DNA of 64,000 nt from Linyphia triangularis (GCA_963978545.1 OZ021728.1:1488001-1552000); one strand, 5' to 3'; counted from the first letter of the stretch, positions 22,926 through 33,935 are shown. The notes: generated by a model from the sequence alone, not told the origin. Program-made: numbers and translations.

Positions 22926-23157
22926 TATACTAAACTTCAACTTAACTAGACATCACTTAGACGGTAGATCGTCACAGTGCTCATAGGTATTCAATCCATT
23001 TTGGCGGCGTGAAAGCATAATGTTCGCCAAACCACAACAGAACAAAAGGCGTTTGGCGAGAATTATGTCTTCACTCCTCCAAAATGGATTAAATACCTAT
23101 GAGCACTGTGACGATCTACCGTCTAAGTGATGTCTAGTTAAGTTGAAGTTTAGTATA
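22926..23157. mobile_element. MITE H copy 1, almost fully palindromic, TA target
   Basis: TATACTAAACTTCAACTTAA at the left is matched by its exact reverse complement at the right. The stem continues through 'TAGACGGTAGATCGTCACAG', 'TGCTCATAGGTATT' and 'AATCCATTTTGG', giving arms of about 85 bp around a centre containing 'GGCGTTTGGCGAGAATTATG'. TA flanks fit a Tc1/mariner-type MITE. Copy 2 is at 27541. Confidence 0.85.
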
Positions 23158-23867
23158 CTAATTACGATTATTTAAAAGAATGCATTAAATTCACTGCTTA
23201 GTAAAACAATCTTTATCAATAAAACAAAGAGTCTGTCTGTCCCTCTATAGAAAGCTACTTAAAATAGGCATAGAACTCTGAAATTTTCAACAAAAGTAGT
23301 TTTGATCTTCTAATAGGACTTTTGAAATACATAATTAAAAAAAATATTAAAATTTTAACATATTTTTTTTTTTTTTTTACAAATCGACTTCTAATTGGCG
23401 TACAACTCTAAAATTTTCAATATAAGTAGTTTGGTCTTCTAATTGGACTTTTGACAAACACATTGTTTAAATATTCTCAGAGGGGTCAGAAGGGTTGTGT
23501 TTTTGTATTAAAGAGGAAAATGTTTTGTTTCCCGTCAGAGGAGGGGGTTCTAAAATTGAGAGTTTAGGTAGCAATTAATCTTTCAGCGAGCGAAATAAGC
23601 TTATGCTAACGTGACAATGAATTTTTCAGCGAGGAAAACGAGCTTGTTCACGAAGCACCAAAAGCTGGGACCTATACACCAATAACGGGTGGCCACAACG
23701 TGGGGCCACACAGCTACTATTATTTAAAAGGTTCACAGATGAAAATCATTTGTGTTTTAAACTACAGAACAAAATTTCAGACATAACAAGCTAAAACAGT
23801 TTAATAATGTACTTTTAGATTTATAACCTTTTTTTTTCTTCTTGTTATTGAAATCAATTTCTATTCC
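23158..23867. other. Unassigned, with a 65-bp direct duplication
   Basis: A block 'AACTCT.AAATTTTCAA', 'AAGTAGTTT' and 'TCTTCTAAT.GGACTTTTGA' occurs near 23275-23335 and 23403-23462. No coding sequence supported. Confidence 0.5.
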
Positions 23868-24041
23868 TGCCGACCAAACGGTATAGTGGTTAGCGTGCTA
23901 GCTTCTAGACCGCGAGGTTGCGAGTCCCGTGTTAGGCATGGGTGTTTGTAAATGTATGTTGGCTTGTCTAATGACGAATGTTTCGACGCATTATAGCCCT
24001 CGTGTAGCTGACGGCGCCAGATAATCTGAAAACAACCAACC
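23868..24041 (+). mobile_element. SINE-1 copy
   Basis: Starts GCCGACCAAACGGTATAGTG; A box at 23884-23895. A deletion of about six bases removes part of the B box (GAGGTTGCGAGTCCCG), so this copy probably cannot be transcribed. Target duplication ATTTCTATTCC at 23857-23867 and 24042-24052, exact. Confidence 0.9.
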
Positions 24042-24814
24042 ATTTCTATTCCCTGTTAAACGTATATTTTGCGATATACTAAAAAAATTACCGTTTTTTA
24101 AATCCTCTATTGTTCATGTCGGGCAAAATCTCCGTAGAGTTAATTTTGCCATCATCCAATTGATGCGAAACTCGGCAGATAGAATGCAATATTAGTCACT
24201 GAGAGTCTATCAAGTTTTAGTAGCAAAAAAAAAAAAAAAAAAAGAAGGAAAAAAAGTTTATCAGAATCAAGGGAATGGGCGAAATTGTACAATTGTTTTC
24301 ACTGCAATATTTATTAAATTATATTTCTGATTCAAATATGTAAAAAAAAATATATATATATATTATTTTTATAAATTTGATTTTAAATTTTCATCCTATA
24401 TAAAAATTTAAAAATAAATTATTTAAGACTTTATTTATAAATTTAAAAATATTGTGTATTACTGGAAAAACTGGGGATCAAAGAACGTATATATACGTCC
24501 ATAACCCTCAGAAGGGCATGCAATGGATGCTTTCTTCGTAGTGGTAAAACCCAATAAAAATGCGATCACGAGTTGAAAATCGCTTAAATAAGTTGCGATG
24601 CATATAAAGTATAAACTTTGTTTTGTGGGTTATATTTTTGAACATAAACTTAAAATAAAACTATCATAATATGATGAGGGGGGGGGGGTTACCTAAGCAA
24701 AGCAATAATTTCCCTTCAAACTAGTTAAAATATGTTGATAACCAAGAAGAACCTATTACGTATGTGTGCACAACAGAAACTGCTTGTGAGTTATCCTGTA
24801 GTTACAGTTTATAT
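24042..24814. other. AT-rich stretch, with a small inverted R-A 5' fragment
   Basis: Near 24600-24670 there is 'ATGCATATAAAGTATAAACT' then 'TTGTTTTGTGGGTTATAT', the reverse complement of the R-A 5' end. An 11-base G run lies at 24678-24688. The rest is unassigned. Confidence 0.5.
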
Positions 24815-25266
24815 TGTTGCATAAATTGTCTGTATATAGTGTAAATAGTGACGTATTATTTTAAAATTCTATTGTAATTTATTTTATCTTATTTTATTTA
24901 TTAACAGCGATAATACAGTTTAGAAAAAGGTGGCAACACCTAAAACAATCGAGAAATTTCGAGATGTTTCTTTTTCAACGAATTGGCTGGAAATTTCGGG
25001 AATGTTCTCTCGAGCCAAATATGACTGGAGATCGGGAAAGTTTTCAGATTGACTTCGGACTTCGATGGACCGCTTTGTTTACCTACTAGAGTGAACTTGT
25101 ATAATCGCTGTATTCGAAGTTGTTCTTACTGAAGCTTGTGTTGAAGCTTGAGAGTGATTAAACTGTTGTCTGTGAATAAATTTTGTGAGTTTTCTGAAGT
25201 GAATAAATAGTAGTTTTTATCATAAAAACTGTGCCGTTATTTGCCTCAGCGGAAAAATTCTTAACA
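24815..25266 (+). mobile_element. Solo LTR, LTR-A1
   Basis: Begins TGTTGCATAAATTGTCTG and ends AAAATTCTTAACA. Flanks are ATAT (24811-24814) and CTAT (25267-25270), one mismatch. The U3 TATA region is altered relative to the copy at 55876 (the TATAAATAAG segment is missing). AATAAA signals are present near 25173 and 25203. Confidence 0.83.
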
Positions 25267-25439
25267 CTATCAAGACAAATTACAGTTTATATTAGACAAG
25301 AATAAATACAAAAAATATTTCTAAACGGGGTTTCAATCGAACTATTAAAATTGAACACGATATTTACTATTTTTACTGCATACAATTCAGAGCCCTTTAT
25401 TTAAAAGGACCTTTATTTTAAGAAGATATTTAAATAAGT

Positions 25440-26040
25440 TAATAAATAATATAACCCATAAAAATAAAGTTTTTTTTATATAAAACCTTTATATGCATTG
25501 CCTATTTTTATATTCATTAACTAAACGCCTTTTTCTGTTGTCAGCGTGTGCTTGGTGTTGGCATCTATTTTCAAATATTCAAAACATCTCTATCAGCAAA
25601 ATATCCGGAAAAGTACTTTTTAAAATTTATTCATTAAAAATGAATACGAATTTATGCACTCATTATCAAATATCTTTTTATTTATTCCAGTTAAAAAAAA
25701 AATATTTATTTATGAAAACAATTTTGGCAACAGTTTAGAGTTTCTTGAATGATCGGTTAAACACTATTCCAGAGCGATTAGGATGAAGGCAAGTTGGTTT
25801 ATTAGTATTTCGTAAAAGCGACCTTTTAGTGACAGTGCCAGCAGCCAAAATTTGATAGAATACATTGTCATCGACATCGAATCTATCTACCGAGTTTCAG
25901 CCCGATTGGATGACGACAAGGGAGTCAATAAGGCCTCCGCAGATTTGACCGCCATCCACAAACATTGCCATAAACATACACACAAAATCGAAGTTAATAT
26001 AATGAATTTAAAAAAAAAAAAAAAAAACCAAGGCAGATCT
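25440..26040 (+). repeat. R-A repeat, fullest copy
   Basis: Runs from 'TAATATAACCCATAAAAATA' and 'CCTTTATATGCATTGCC' through 'TTTCTGTTGTCAGCGTG', 'ACAATTTTGGCAACAG', 'GGATGAAGGCAAGTTGG', 'AGTGACAGTGCCAGCAGCC', 'TTTCAGCCCGATTGGATGAC' and 'CACACAAAATCGAAGTTAAT' to an A tract. Parts recur at many places in the window, and the central 200 bp also occurs inside the TAGAGGTCGG MITEs. Non-coding, no clear TIRs. The A-rich end hints at a retroposed or Helitron-like origin, unproven. Confidence 0.6.
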
Positions 26041-26069
26041 TTTCAACATAATTGCAAATACATTCATAT

Positions 26070-26515
26070 TGTTATGAATTTTTCCGCTGAGGCAATGATG
26101 GCACAGTTTTTAAGATAAAAACTACTATTTATTCACTCTTCAAAGGCACACAATTTATTCACAGACAACAATTTAATCACTCTCAAGCTTCAACACAAGC
26201 TTCAGTAAGAAACAACTTCGAATACAGCAATTATACAAGTTCACTCCAATAGCTCACATGGAAGTCCAAAGTCAATCTGAAAACTTTCCCGGTCTCGGTC
26301 TTTATATACTTGGCGCGAGAGAATATTCGCGACATTTCCAGCCAATTCGTCGGAAAAGAAAAATCTCGAAATTTCTCGATTGCTTTAGGTGTTGCCACCT
26401 TTTTCTAACCTGTATAATCGCTGTTAAAAAAATAAAATAAGATAAAAATAAATTACAATAGAATTTTAAAATAATACTTCACTATTTACACTATATACAG
26501 ACAATTTGTGCAACA
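26070..26515 (-). mobile_element. Solo LTR, LTR-A1, TSD ATAT
   Basis: Minus-strand copy running from TGTTGCACAAATTGTCTG (at 26515) to AATTCATAACA (at 26070). ATAT on both sides (26066-26069, 26516-26519). It lies just downstream of the A tract of the R-A copy. Confidence 0.88.
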
Positions 26516-27024
26516 ATATTGAATGGAAAAGATTCTCAATAAATGCCATGAAAGAGATATTGTCTTCAGGAGCAAATTTAATTGAAACTTTCGAGGATAA
26601 TTCACTCATTAAGTTCAGTCGAACTTTGCTCACAAATGAATTAGGAGCAGCTTTTCGGGAAGCTTAAAATTTTCAGCCATAATTAAATTGATTAACAATC
26701 CTCATTAGCGAGGATTATTTTATTCGTTTTATCAAAGTCAATAACATTTCACGATAATGTGAAACCATTAAGTAAAAGCATCGATTCGAATTTTGAATGT
26801 AAATCATTTTCGGCTTTCTTCAAAAGACTTCAATTCTTTGTTGAATGATTTGAAAGAAAGTAATTAATTTAAATAACTTTCAGTGAGTGGGGGACGTGCG
26901 GTATTAATTTAGTGAGTGAAATGTTTAATTTAAGTAATTTTTTCGAGCTTTATAACGACAAATGTTTGCCATCTAAAAAAGTTAACCAATGAAAAACAAA
27001 GTTCTTACCGTAAATCTTTTATAT
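26516..27024. other. Unassigned AT-rich sequence
   Basis: No gene seen. The last ~35 bp (26990-27024) match the R-A 5' end ('AAAAACAAAGTT...TTTTATAT'). Confidence 0.5.
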
Positions 27025-27474
27025 TGTTACAAAAATCGTCGGTATAAAATTGTAAACAGTGACGAATTTATTTTAAAGTTCTATTTTAATTAATTTAATT
27101 TGTAAACAACTATAGTACAGGTTAGAAAAAAGGTGGCAACACCTAAATCATTCGGGAAATTTCGAGGCATTTGGATCCGGTGATTGGCTGGCTGGATTTT
27201 TGCTAGAAATTTCTGTCCCGACACTATTTAAAGAGACGAAAATTTAAATCGCCAGTTGGATCGAGAATAGTTTGTTATTCGGATGGGTTTTTTTTACTTT
27301 CTGAGCCTGAATGAACGCCGTGTTCGAAGTTGTATGTATTGTATCTTGTATTAAAGCTTGATAGCGATTGTTCTGTTGTTGGAAGAAATTTGGCGAGCCT
27401 CGCGAAGAATAAATTAAAGTTTTTTTATTTAGTAAAAGCTGTGTTATCATTTCCTCAGAGAAAAATTCGCAACA
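27025..27474 (+). mobile_element. Solo LTR, subtype LTR-A2, TSD ATAT, inside R-A
   Basis: Starts TGTTACAAAAATCGTCGG and ends AAATTCGCAACA. ATAT on both sides (27021-27024, 27475-27478). The host DNA is an R-A repeat, broken exactly after '..TTTTATAT' and resuming 'ATATGCATTTAC'. The same base is occupied by LTR-B in another R-A copy (28679). Polyadenylation-type AATAAA near 27407. Confidence 0.88.
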
Positions 27475-27540
27475 ATATGCATTTACAACATTTATGGCCA
27501 ATTATAACTTATTGAAGCTATTTTGCGCTCAGATATCTTC

Positions 27541-27773
27541 TATACTAAATTCCAACTTAACTTGACATCACTAGACGATAGATCTTCACCGTGCTCATAA
27601 CGGTATCCATTTTAGTGGAATGAAGACATAATTCTCGCCAAACCTTATAGCCTTTTGTTCTGTTGTGGTTTGGCGAACATTGTGCTTTCACGCCGCCAAA
27701 ATGGATTAAATACCTATGAGCACTGTGACGATCTACCGTCTAGTGATGTCAAGTTAAGTTGAAGTTTAGTATA
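27541..27773. mobile_element. MITE H copy 2
   Basis: Same palindromic design as 22926-23157, with TATACTAAA ends and 'CTCATAGGTATT'/'AATCCATTTTGG' inner blocks. The left arm has more substitutions than the right. The centre is inverted relative to copy 1 ('TTTTGTTCTGTTGTGGTTTG'). Confidence 0.85.
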
Positions 27774-28599
27774 GAAACAGGGCCATCACTTAAATGGACA
27801 TACTTTTGAATTTTTTGCACAATAATTTTTTTTTAAGGTCAATTATTTTTACGTTATTTGATCCCTAAAAAGGGGGAAAACATTAAAAAAATGCGAAAAG
27901 GAATTTCCTTGCAAGCCAAGATCTCTAGAGGATATGTGTACAAGACGCAAAAAAATCCGAATAATGGTAATCTCTTACAATTCTAAACAAAAAAGTACGG
28001 TTGTTATTCGAGAAAGAATAATTGTAATTGTATGTAGGATCATCTACAATTTAAAACCAAACTTTTTAAAAGTTGTACGCTAATCCCTATAATATTGTCA
28101 TATTTAGATTCAGTATCAGAAAAAAATGTGACGATTTATTACAAATGTCACATCTGACCCTCATTTAAAAATAAGGACGAAAACCGCTAGAAAAGTATTG
28201 ATTCAGTCCGAAAGATGTCACGTGTTATCTTTTATATACCTTTCTTTTCAATCGGTATTCTTTCAGTATGCAATCCAATCTATCTAGAAATCTAAACTTT
28301 TATTCAATTGAGAGTGGTTAGAAGATGTCCTTTATTTTTAAATCTTTTTTCTTTCTTCTTTTCTTAAAATCAATCTCTTTGAATAGAAGCAGTGACAAGG
28401 GATTTGCAACATCGTGGAAAGTATACGATCGCTTCTTGTAAAATGAACAGTTGGCTGAACGAACCTGGCAGCAAAGGGCTTAGCGGGGGAAGTGGGGCGG
28501 GATTTGGGGGAGGGTATTGGATTTTTCTTTGCGTAAGAAGTACACGATAGCGGAAGTCCAAACACCAGTACTAGATAATTCTGAATTTCAAAAAGGGAA
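27774..28599. other. Unassigned sequence
   Basis: Contains a G-rich block (28470-28520, 'GGGGCGGGATTTGGGGGAGG'-like). Minus-strand frames across it are proline-rich readings of that block. No gene supported. Confidence 0.45.
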
Positions 28600-29560
28600 G
28601 GAGAGAGTCTTATCAAGAGAAATAATATAAGCCACAAAAACAAAGTTTTTAATATAAATCCTTTATATTGTTGCGTGGATGGGTTCGAAAGATTTGAAGC
28701 CAAAGCAGATCAACACTTGCAGACACAATATAACTCTTCACAGATTCCTTTACAACTCCAGAACTTCTCGTTCTAGTAGACTCAGTACAGCTCTATACAC
28801 AACAATAGAGCGCAAAACAGCAGTTAAAAACTTGACAACACAACTGCTAAAATCGCCGCAAAAGACAATGCAATACAGTTCGCTTTAGAACTACTCTGAA
28901 TGCTCACTGAGACTCAGTATCTCAACTCAGTAATTCCAGTCAACTATTTCAGTCAACTAATTCTGTGACTCAAAATCACGGACTCAACTCACGGCCTTAT
29001 ATAGGAGTCAAACCTTCTTGAAATTTCTAGAGGTAGATATTTGGAGAACTTTCCAGATCGTAGTCGAAAAGTCCTATACATGTACATGGAGACCGAAAAT
29101 GTCGCCAAGTTTGGCGACATTTGGCGATTTCTCGCCAAATTTGGAGACAAAAATTAGTTGCCAAAACCATCGCCAACTTGGTTATATCTCGCCAATTTGG
29201 CGAGATTGCCATTACCATAATGTTAAATGCCCTGCTCCTTGTAAAACTCGCTTCCCAGCGTTACCTCTGTAAAACTCGTTATCAAGTTTTAAGACACACA
29301 TTGCGGGGAAGCAAACTAACGACGAACTATTGCACTGCCTTATGCGAAATGTACATAAATTTTCTTATTTACAAAACTAACACTACGAAATATTTACAAA
29401 TATACAAAAATTCGTAACAATATGCATTGTCAATTTTTATATCCATTATCATAGTGCCGTTTCTGTTGACAGCGGGTGCTTAGTGTTTGCATCTAATTTC
29501 AAAAATTGAAAACCCAATAAAGCAAAGATGTGCCTTTCTGATTAAAAAAAAAAAAAAAGC
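28600..29560 (+). repeat. R-A repeat fragment split by LTR-B
   Basis: The left piece is 28620-28678 ('AATAATATAAGCCAC', 'TTTTTAATATAAATCCTTTA'). The right piece begins at 29420 with 'ATATGCATTGTCAATTTTTA' and continues 'GTTTCTGTTGACAGC', as in the uninterrupted copy at 25490. The split falls between the two halves of ATAT. Confidence 0.7.
28679..29419 (-). mobile_element. Solo LTR, LTR-B, TSD ATAT, inside R-A
   Basis: The most complete LTR-B (741 bp). On the minus strand it runs TGTTACGAATTTTTGTATA ... CATCCACGCAACA. ATAT on both sides (28675-28678, 29420-29423). The 'TTTGGCGA' motif occurs many times between 29100 and 29210. Open frames on both strands in that part lack recognisable domains and are not counted as genes. 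Confidence 0.88.
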
Positions 29561-29941
29561 ACCTTAATTATCTCCTTAATTATGTTTCGGTTTATTAACA
29601 GACGATTCCAAGCGAAGTATCTTGGTTTACGAAGAAAACAAACAAGACGATGCTAATTAGGCTAATTAGTAACGGTATGCCGAGTGACTTTTGAAGAAAG
29701 AGAGGGTTTTTATTAATCGATGGAATAACAACCGCGTTCATTTTTCAAATTATGCAAAGCACCCTTTTAGAAATGAGAAGACATGTGAAAGTAAAAAATG
29801 CTCCCTAAAGACTCGTAAGGAACCTGAGATAATTAACTTGAAGTACTATAGTAGAGGTTATGTTGGATTTTATCGATGCCACTTCGGAGCAGTTTACAAA
29901 TGTGGTAATTTTTTCATTCATTACAAATTTAAAAGTTATGC
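29561..29941. other. Unassigned sequence
   Basis: A plus-strand frame (29691-30017) runs into the neighbouring SINE. Its N-terminal 80 residues are lysine/arginine-rich with no recognised domain, so I do not call it a gene. Confidence 0.45.
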
Positions 29942-30116
29942 TTGGTTGGTTGTTTTCAGATTATCTGGCGCCGTCAGTAATACGAGGGCTATAATGCGTC
30001 GAAACATTCGTCATTAGACAAGCCAACATACATTTACAAACACCCATGCCTAACACGGGACTCGCAACCTCGCGGTCTAGAAGCTAGCACGTTAACCACT
30101 ATACCGTTTGGTCGGC
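29942..30116 (-). mobile_element. SINE-1 copy
   Basis: Full-length minus-strand copy with exact 13-bp duplication TTAAAAGTTATGC (29929-29941, 30117-30129). Ends GGTCGGC/TTGGTTGG intact. Confidence 0.92.
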
Positions 30117-30129
30117 TTAAAAGTTATGC

Positions 30130-30539
30130 CTTTTTGTGTTTCATTATGTTTGTGTGCACCATGTTTCAAAACAGTTGGTGGTCAGTTAAAAATTCTAAAC
30201 ACAAATAGCTTGCAAACCAAACAACAGTTGACAAACCAAAGCACAAATGCTTAACTAACCATAACAAAGTAGTTAACATATTACAAAAAAGATAGCAACC
30301 TAAAAAAATTAGCCAACTTTCTAAAGATGCGAACGTCTCCATTTAAAATTAAAAAGCGATGGTTGGTTTTTTGGCTTAAGCGATTTTTTATGGGACTAGA
30401 GCCAATGTTGGCTATGTTACGCCAAGCATACGTTTCCTGCGAATCAAAGACATGAAGTACTAAAATATCCAAAAACCGGAAGTTTGACAAACTATTCATA
30501 ATAAGTTTGTGAAACCAATATCTCGAAGGAATAAAAAGC
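30130..30539. other. Unassigned sequence
   Basis: No gene or repeat recognised; the minus frame 30281-30541 has no domain. Confidence 0.45.
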
Positions 30540-30720
30540 ATTCGGCAAGATATGACACATTTGGCAATCCGATTTCAAAATCTCTTTTCAAACAGAATTT
30601 GAAATCGAATCGAGGGAATTTCAAATTTTCAAAATCTATTTTTGCACACTTCCGTTTTTGTCCCGACAGACCAGTATATTTATAATCTGCTAATAATTCT
30701 ATAAAAAATTTAGAATGATA
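30540..30720 (+). repeat. Repeat F copy
   Basis: Shares 'GCAAGATATGACACATTTGG', 'TTTTTGTCCCGACAGACCAG' and 'TCTATAAAAAATTTAGAATG' with the other F copies. About 50 bp ('AAATCTC...TTTGAAATCG') in the middle are particular to this copy. Confidence 0.55.
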
Positions 30721-30781
30721 TTCTATAGTAAACTTGAACCTTTCAGTCTAATATTCATTTCTTATAACATTGTGATTCGGA

Positions 30782-30864
30782 ATCTACGTTAAGATGTAGA
30801 TCCTGACCTGATTAGCCGTCATTGTGCATAAAAATAGGTCATTGAGCGTACAAACCAACCATTA
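30782..30864 (+). mobile_element. SINE-2 3' fragment
   Basis: Matches the 3' half of the SINE-2 at 50985: 'GATTAG.CGTCA..GTGC', 'ATAAAAATAGG', 'GAGCGTACAAACCAACCA'. The tRNA head is absent; 5' truncation is typical of LINE-mobilised copies. Confidence 0.7.
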
Positions 30865-31244
30865 TAACATCCAGGTGATCCTTAAAATCTTTAGGGAAAT
30901 TGGCTATAAAAGTGTCTCCAATGATCAAAGAGAAAGAGCTATACTACTTATTTTGAAATAAAATATTTACAGTTGACTTTTCTTTCTTCTATTACTTTTA
31001 TTAGTAAGAAGTAAGTTTGGGACATAATTCAAAACCACCATTTCCGAATGTAGCATTTTCTATTTAAGAATTTAGTATTTTCCTGTAAATGAGAAGGAGT
31101 TAGATTTCAAGAAAGAGCAAATATAAGCAATTTCTTGGATGCATTTATCTTTATAGGTATTTTTTTTTTATTTACGTTTCAATAAAAATATATTAAGTAA
31201 ATTTTATAAGCATAATATTGAGACAAATATTAAAGAAAGTAGGA

Positions 31245-31692
31245 ATGAGGAACTTTCACGTTTTTTAATTTTATTTTTAAATAAAAGTAGAGAAAAAATC
31301 ATGAAAAACAATACCATTCTTTCAAAAATTTGAGCTCGGATAGATAAATAAAAAAAATATTTAGTTTTTCACTTTGCGATTTGGCGGGGAAAAAGTCATT
31401 TTTGAGTGAAACACGCAGATAACGAACCAGTCTAAAACCTGTTTTAGACGAGGAATGAGTTTGGTATCTCCTTCGTTTTGCGACTTTATCTCTGCGTAAT
31501 AACGTCACGGGGTTTTTTTATGCGTTTTTGGTCACGTGACTTTTGCTATGATTTCGGCTAATTTAAAACTCGATTTTTGATTAATTGAAAGCATAAAGAT
31601 GAAAAATAATTGCACTGCTCAAATATATTCGTTGGATAACACTAGAAAATACAAAAAAATATTCATTTTCCTCACTTGTGCAAGTTCCTCAT
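31245..31692 (-). mobile_element. MITE G copy 2
   Basis: Inverted counterpart of 21947-22399, with ATGAGGAACTTTCACG at the left and CAAGTTCCTCAT at the right. Aligned throughout, including the GTCTAAAACCTGTTTTAGAC palindrome and GGTCACGTGAC. Confidence 0.72.
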
Positions 31693-32419
31693 TAACCAAA
31701 AAAATTAAGTTTTTGCTAAAAATTAATAGGTTTGCTTGTTGTACAATAATTCCTTCCATTCCTCAAAATAAACAACTATTGCTAATATTTACTTGAAAAC
31801 TCAAGGATTCAAAGAAAATCTTTTTTTTTTTTCCTCCAAGCAACAGTTCTGAAAAACTCTTCCACGATACTTCTAAACACACACACAAAAAAAAAAAAAC
31901 CTTGACAATGGAAAAAGAGAAGTGTTTTTTCCATCACATTTCTGCATATACACTCTTCTCCGAGTCCTATTCTCTCTGTTGGTGATAGATTGCAAGCAGA
32001 TGGGCATAATGCGCCTCCCCCCCCCCCCCCCAATGAATCATGCATTTCTCGCTCACCACAAACCACTCACGGCACCATTATTTCTCTAGGGAAGAATGGC
32101 AACAGTAATTGGGCGCGTTCTTTTCTCGAGAAAAGGGAATTTTTCTTTCCGACTGGTTCTTTGTTGTTGTTGTTTCTGAAAATACAATCAATGACCACGA
32201 CTGTCTCGGATTTTTTTTTTTTTTTTAAAGTCATTGTCTCGGAGGTATCTCTCAGTCTCGCGACTGATCATTAAGACTGCAATTTATCATTCATTTTCGG
32301 ATTGATTGTGTCAGAGAGGGATTTGAATGATGAAACCCCTGCTCAGTTTCTACCATTAGTGTCCTTGCGAGAATCAAAATCTATTACGATTACTTCCAGA
32401 CTGTTGATTACGCAATTTA
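31693..32419. other. Unassigned; poly-C and poly-T runs
   Basis: 15-base C run at 32017-32031 and T tracts at about 31820 and 32211-32226. Frames across the C run are proline/glycine artefacts. No gene supported. Confidence 0.5.
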
Positions 32420-32595
32420 CGCAATTAATCATATATTTATTCCATTGATCAAATATTTATTCAACTGATCATACATTTAGTCAGTTGATCATACATTTAG
32501 TCAGTTGATCATACATTTAGTAAGTTGATCACATATTTATTCAATTGATCATGCATTTCATTCAGTTGATACGTTTCATTCAATTTATGTCATAC

Positions 32596-33149
32596 TGTAG
32601 CAGCAAGATGGGGATCAGAAACTTTCACCACTTCTGTTTGGCCTACAGGCGTGCTGCTCACGAGACCACCGGATTTTCTCCATCTCAAATGATGTTTGGA
32701 AGAGATCTTAGACTACCCTGCGACCTCCTCCTTGAACGACCACCGGACACTCCTTCCTGGCCTGTCCAGTATCTAGATGATCTCCAGGCGGAAGCCGTAC
32801 ATCGGTTCGCCAGAGAAAGAAGAATCAACATCATGACGGAGCGCATGAAGATCCGCTACGATGCCAAGGCCACGGAACGTTCATTCCAGGAAGGTGACAC
32901 AAGGTGTGGTTATGGTATCCTAAACGTCGGAAAGGCCTCTCCTCTAAGTTCCAGACGAACTGGAAAGGTCCGTATGTGGTCCTTAAGAAGATCAACGACG
33001 TCGAGGTAAGGATTCAACGGACACCTTCCAATAAACCTAGAGTTGTACATTACAATAGGCTAGCCCCATATTATGGTAGAAGTAATTGAATGACCTTTCC
33101 TCTTAAGGACTTCACTGCCTGGGACGTGTAGTCTTTAAGAAGGGGGAAA
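32596..33149 (+). pseudogene. Ty3/gypsy integrase C-terminal remnant with polypurine tract
   Basis: This is the 3' end of a gypsy-type pol gene. The first frame (to about 32900) carries the recognisable integrase tail LAYRRAAHETTGFSPSQMMF then GRDLRLPCDLL (residues about 32-62 of that frame). A second frame, displaced by a frameshift near 32895-32905, continues with the GPY/F-type module (KFQTNWKGPYVV, 'HYNRLAPYYG', stop at 33087-33089). Catalytic integrase core, RT and gag are all absent. A polypurine tract AGAAGGGGGAAA (33138-33149) lies directly against the LTR start, which ties LTR-A to this element. Dead: 5'-truncated and frameshifted. The left junction TGTAG follows ATAC, the same 4 bp that follow the LTR. 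Confidence 0.88.
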
Positions 33150-33612
33150 TGTTGCACAAATTGTCTGTATATAGTGCAAATAGTGACGTATTATTTTAAA
33201 ATTCTATTGTAATTTATTTTATCTTATTTCATTTATTAACAGAGATAATACAAGTTAGAAAAAGGTGACAACAATTAAAGCAATCGAGAAATTTCGAGAT
33301 GTTTCTTTTTCGACGAATTGGCTGGATATTTCGAGAATGTTCACACGCGCCAGGTGTAAATAAGACCGGAGATCGGGAAAGTTTTCAGTTTGACTTCGGA
33401 TTTCGATGAAAGCTGATCGCTTTGTTTACCTACTAGACTGAATTTTTATAATCGCTGTATTCGAAGTTGTTCTTACTGAACCTTGTGTTGAAGCTTGAGA
33501 GTGATTGCACTGTTGTCTTCGAATAAATTTTGTGAATTTTTGAAGGGAATAAATAACAGATTTTATTTAATAAAAACCGTGCCATCATTGCCGCTGTGGA
33601 AAATTCGCAACA
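33150..33612 (+). mobile_element. 3' LTR of the gypsy remnant (LTR-A1)
   Basis: Starts TGTTGCACAAATTGTCTG and ends AAAATTCGCAACA, followed by ATAC (33613-33616). TATA-like 'GTGTAAATAAG' near 33353, AATAAA near 33522 and 33549. It shares most positions with the solo copies at 24.8 and 55.9 kb. Its position after integrase code and a polypurine tract fixes the orientation and class of the family. Confidence 0.92.
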
Positions 33613-33935
33613 ATACATTTTATGTAATTGATCATACATTTTAACTAATTGATCATATATTTCATCAAGTTGATACGTTTCATTCAATTTATATAATTGA
33701 TCATGCATTTTATCTAATTAATCATATATATATTCAATTGATCATATATTTTTTCAGATGATCATATATTTATTCAGTTGATCATACATTTATTCAGTTG
33801 ATCATATATTTATTCAGTTGATCATATATTTAGCCAGTTCATCATACATTTTTATATTAGTTGATCACATATTTTTATTCATTTGATCATTTACTTTTAT
33901 TCATTTGATCATACATTTCGTTTAATTGATCATAC

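Larger units (their letters stand above)
32420..33935. repeat. 20-bp satellite (TTGATCATACATTTATTCAG type), interrupted
   Basis: Tandem units of about 20 bp with core GATCATACATTTA run from 32429 to 32595 and from 33613 to about 33930, the cleanest around 32455-32530 and 33750-33840. Between the blocks sits a 1017-bp retroelement piece. The array phase carries across the insertion, which indicates one array split by the element. TGATCA palindromes recur every unit. Confidence 0.85.

Noticed and set aside
29018..29417. Paired frames in LTR-B as an accessory gene
   Set aside because: Weakly conserved frames also appear at 1867, 19494 and 54102, but they are antisense to LTR transcription and vary in frame and length.
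32420..33935. CRISPR-like array
   Set aside because: 20-bp units are tandem without unique spacers, and the context is eukaryotic.
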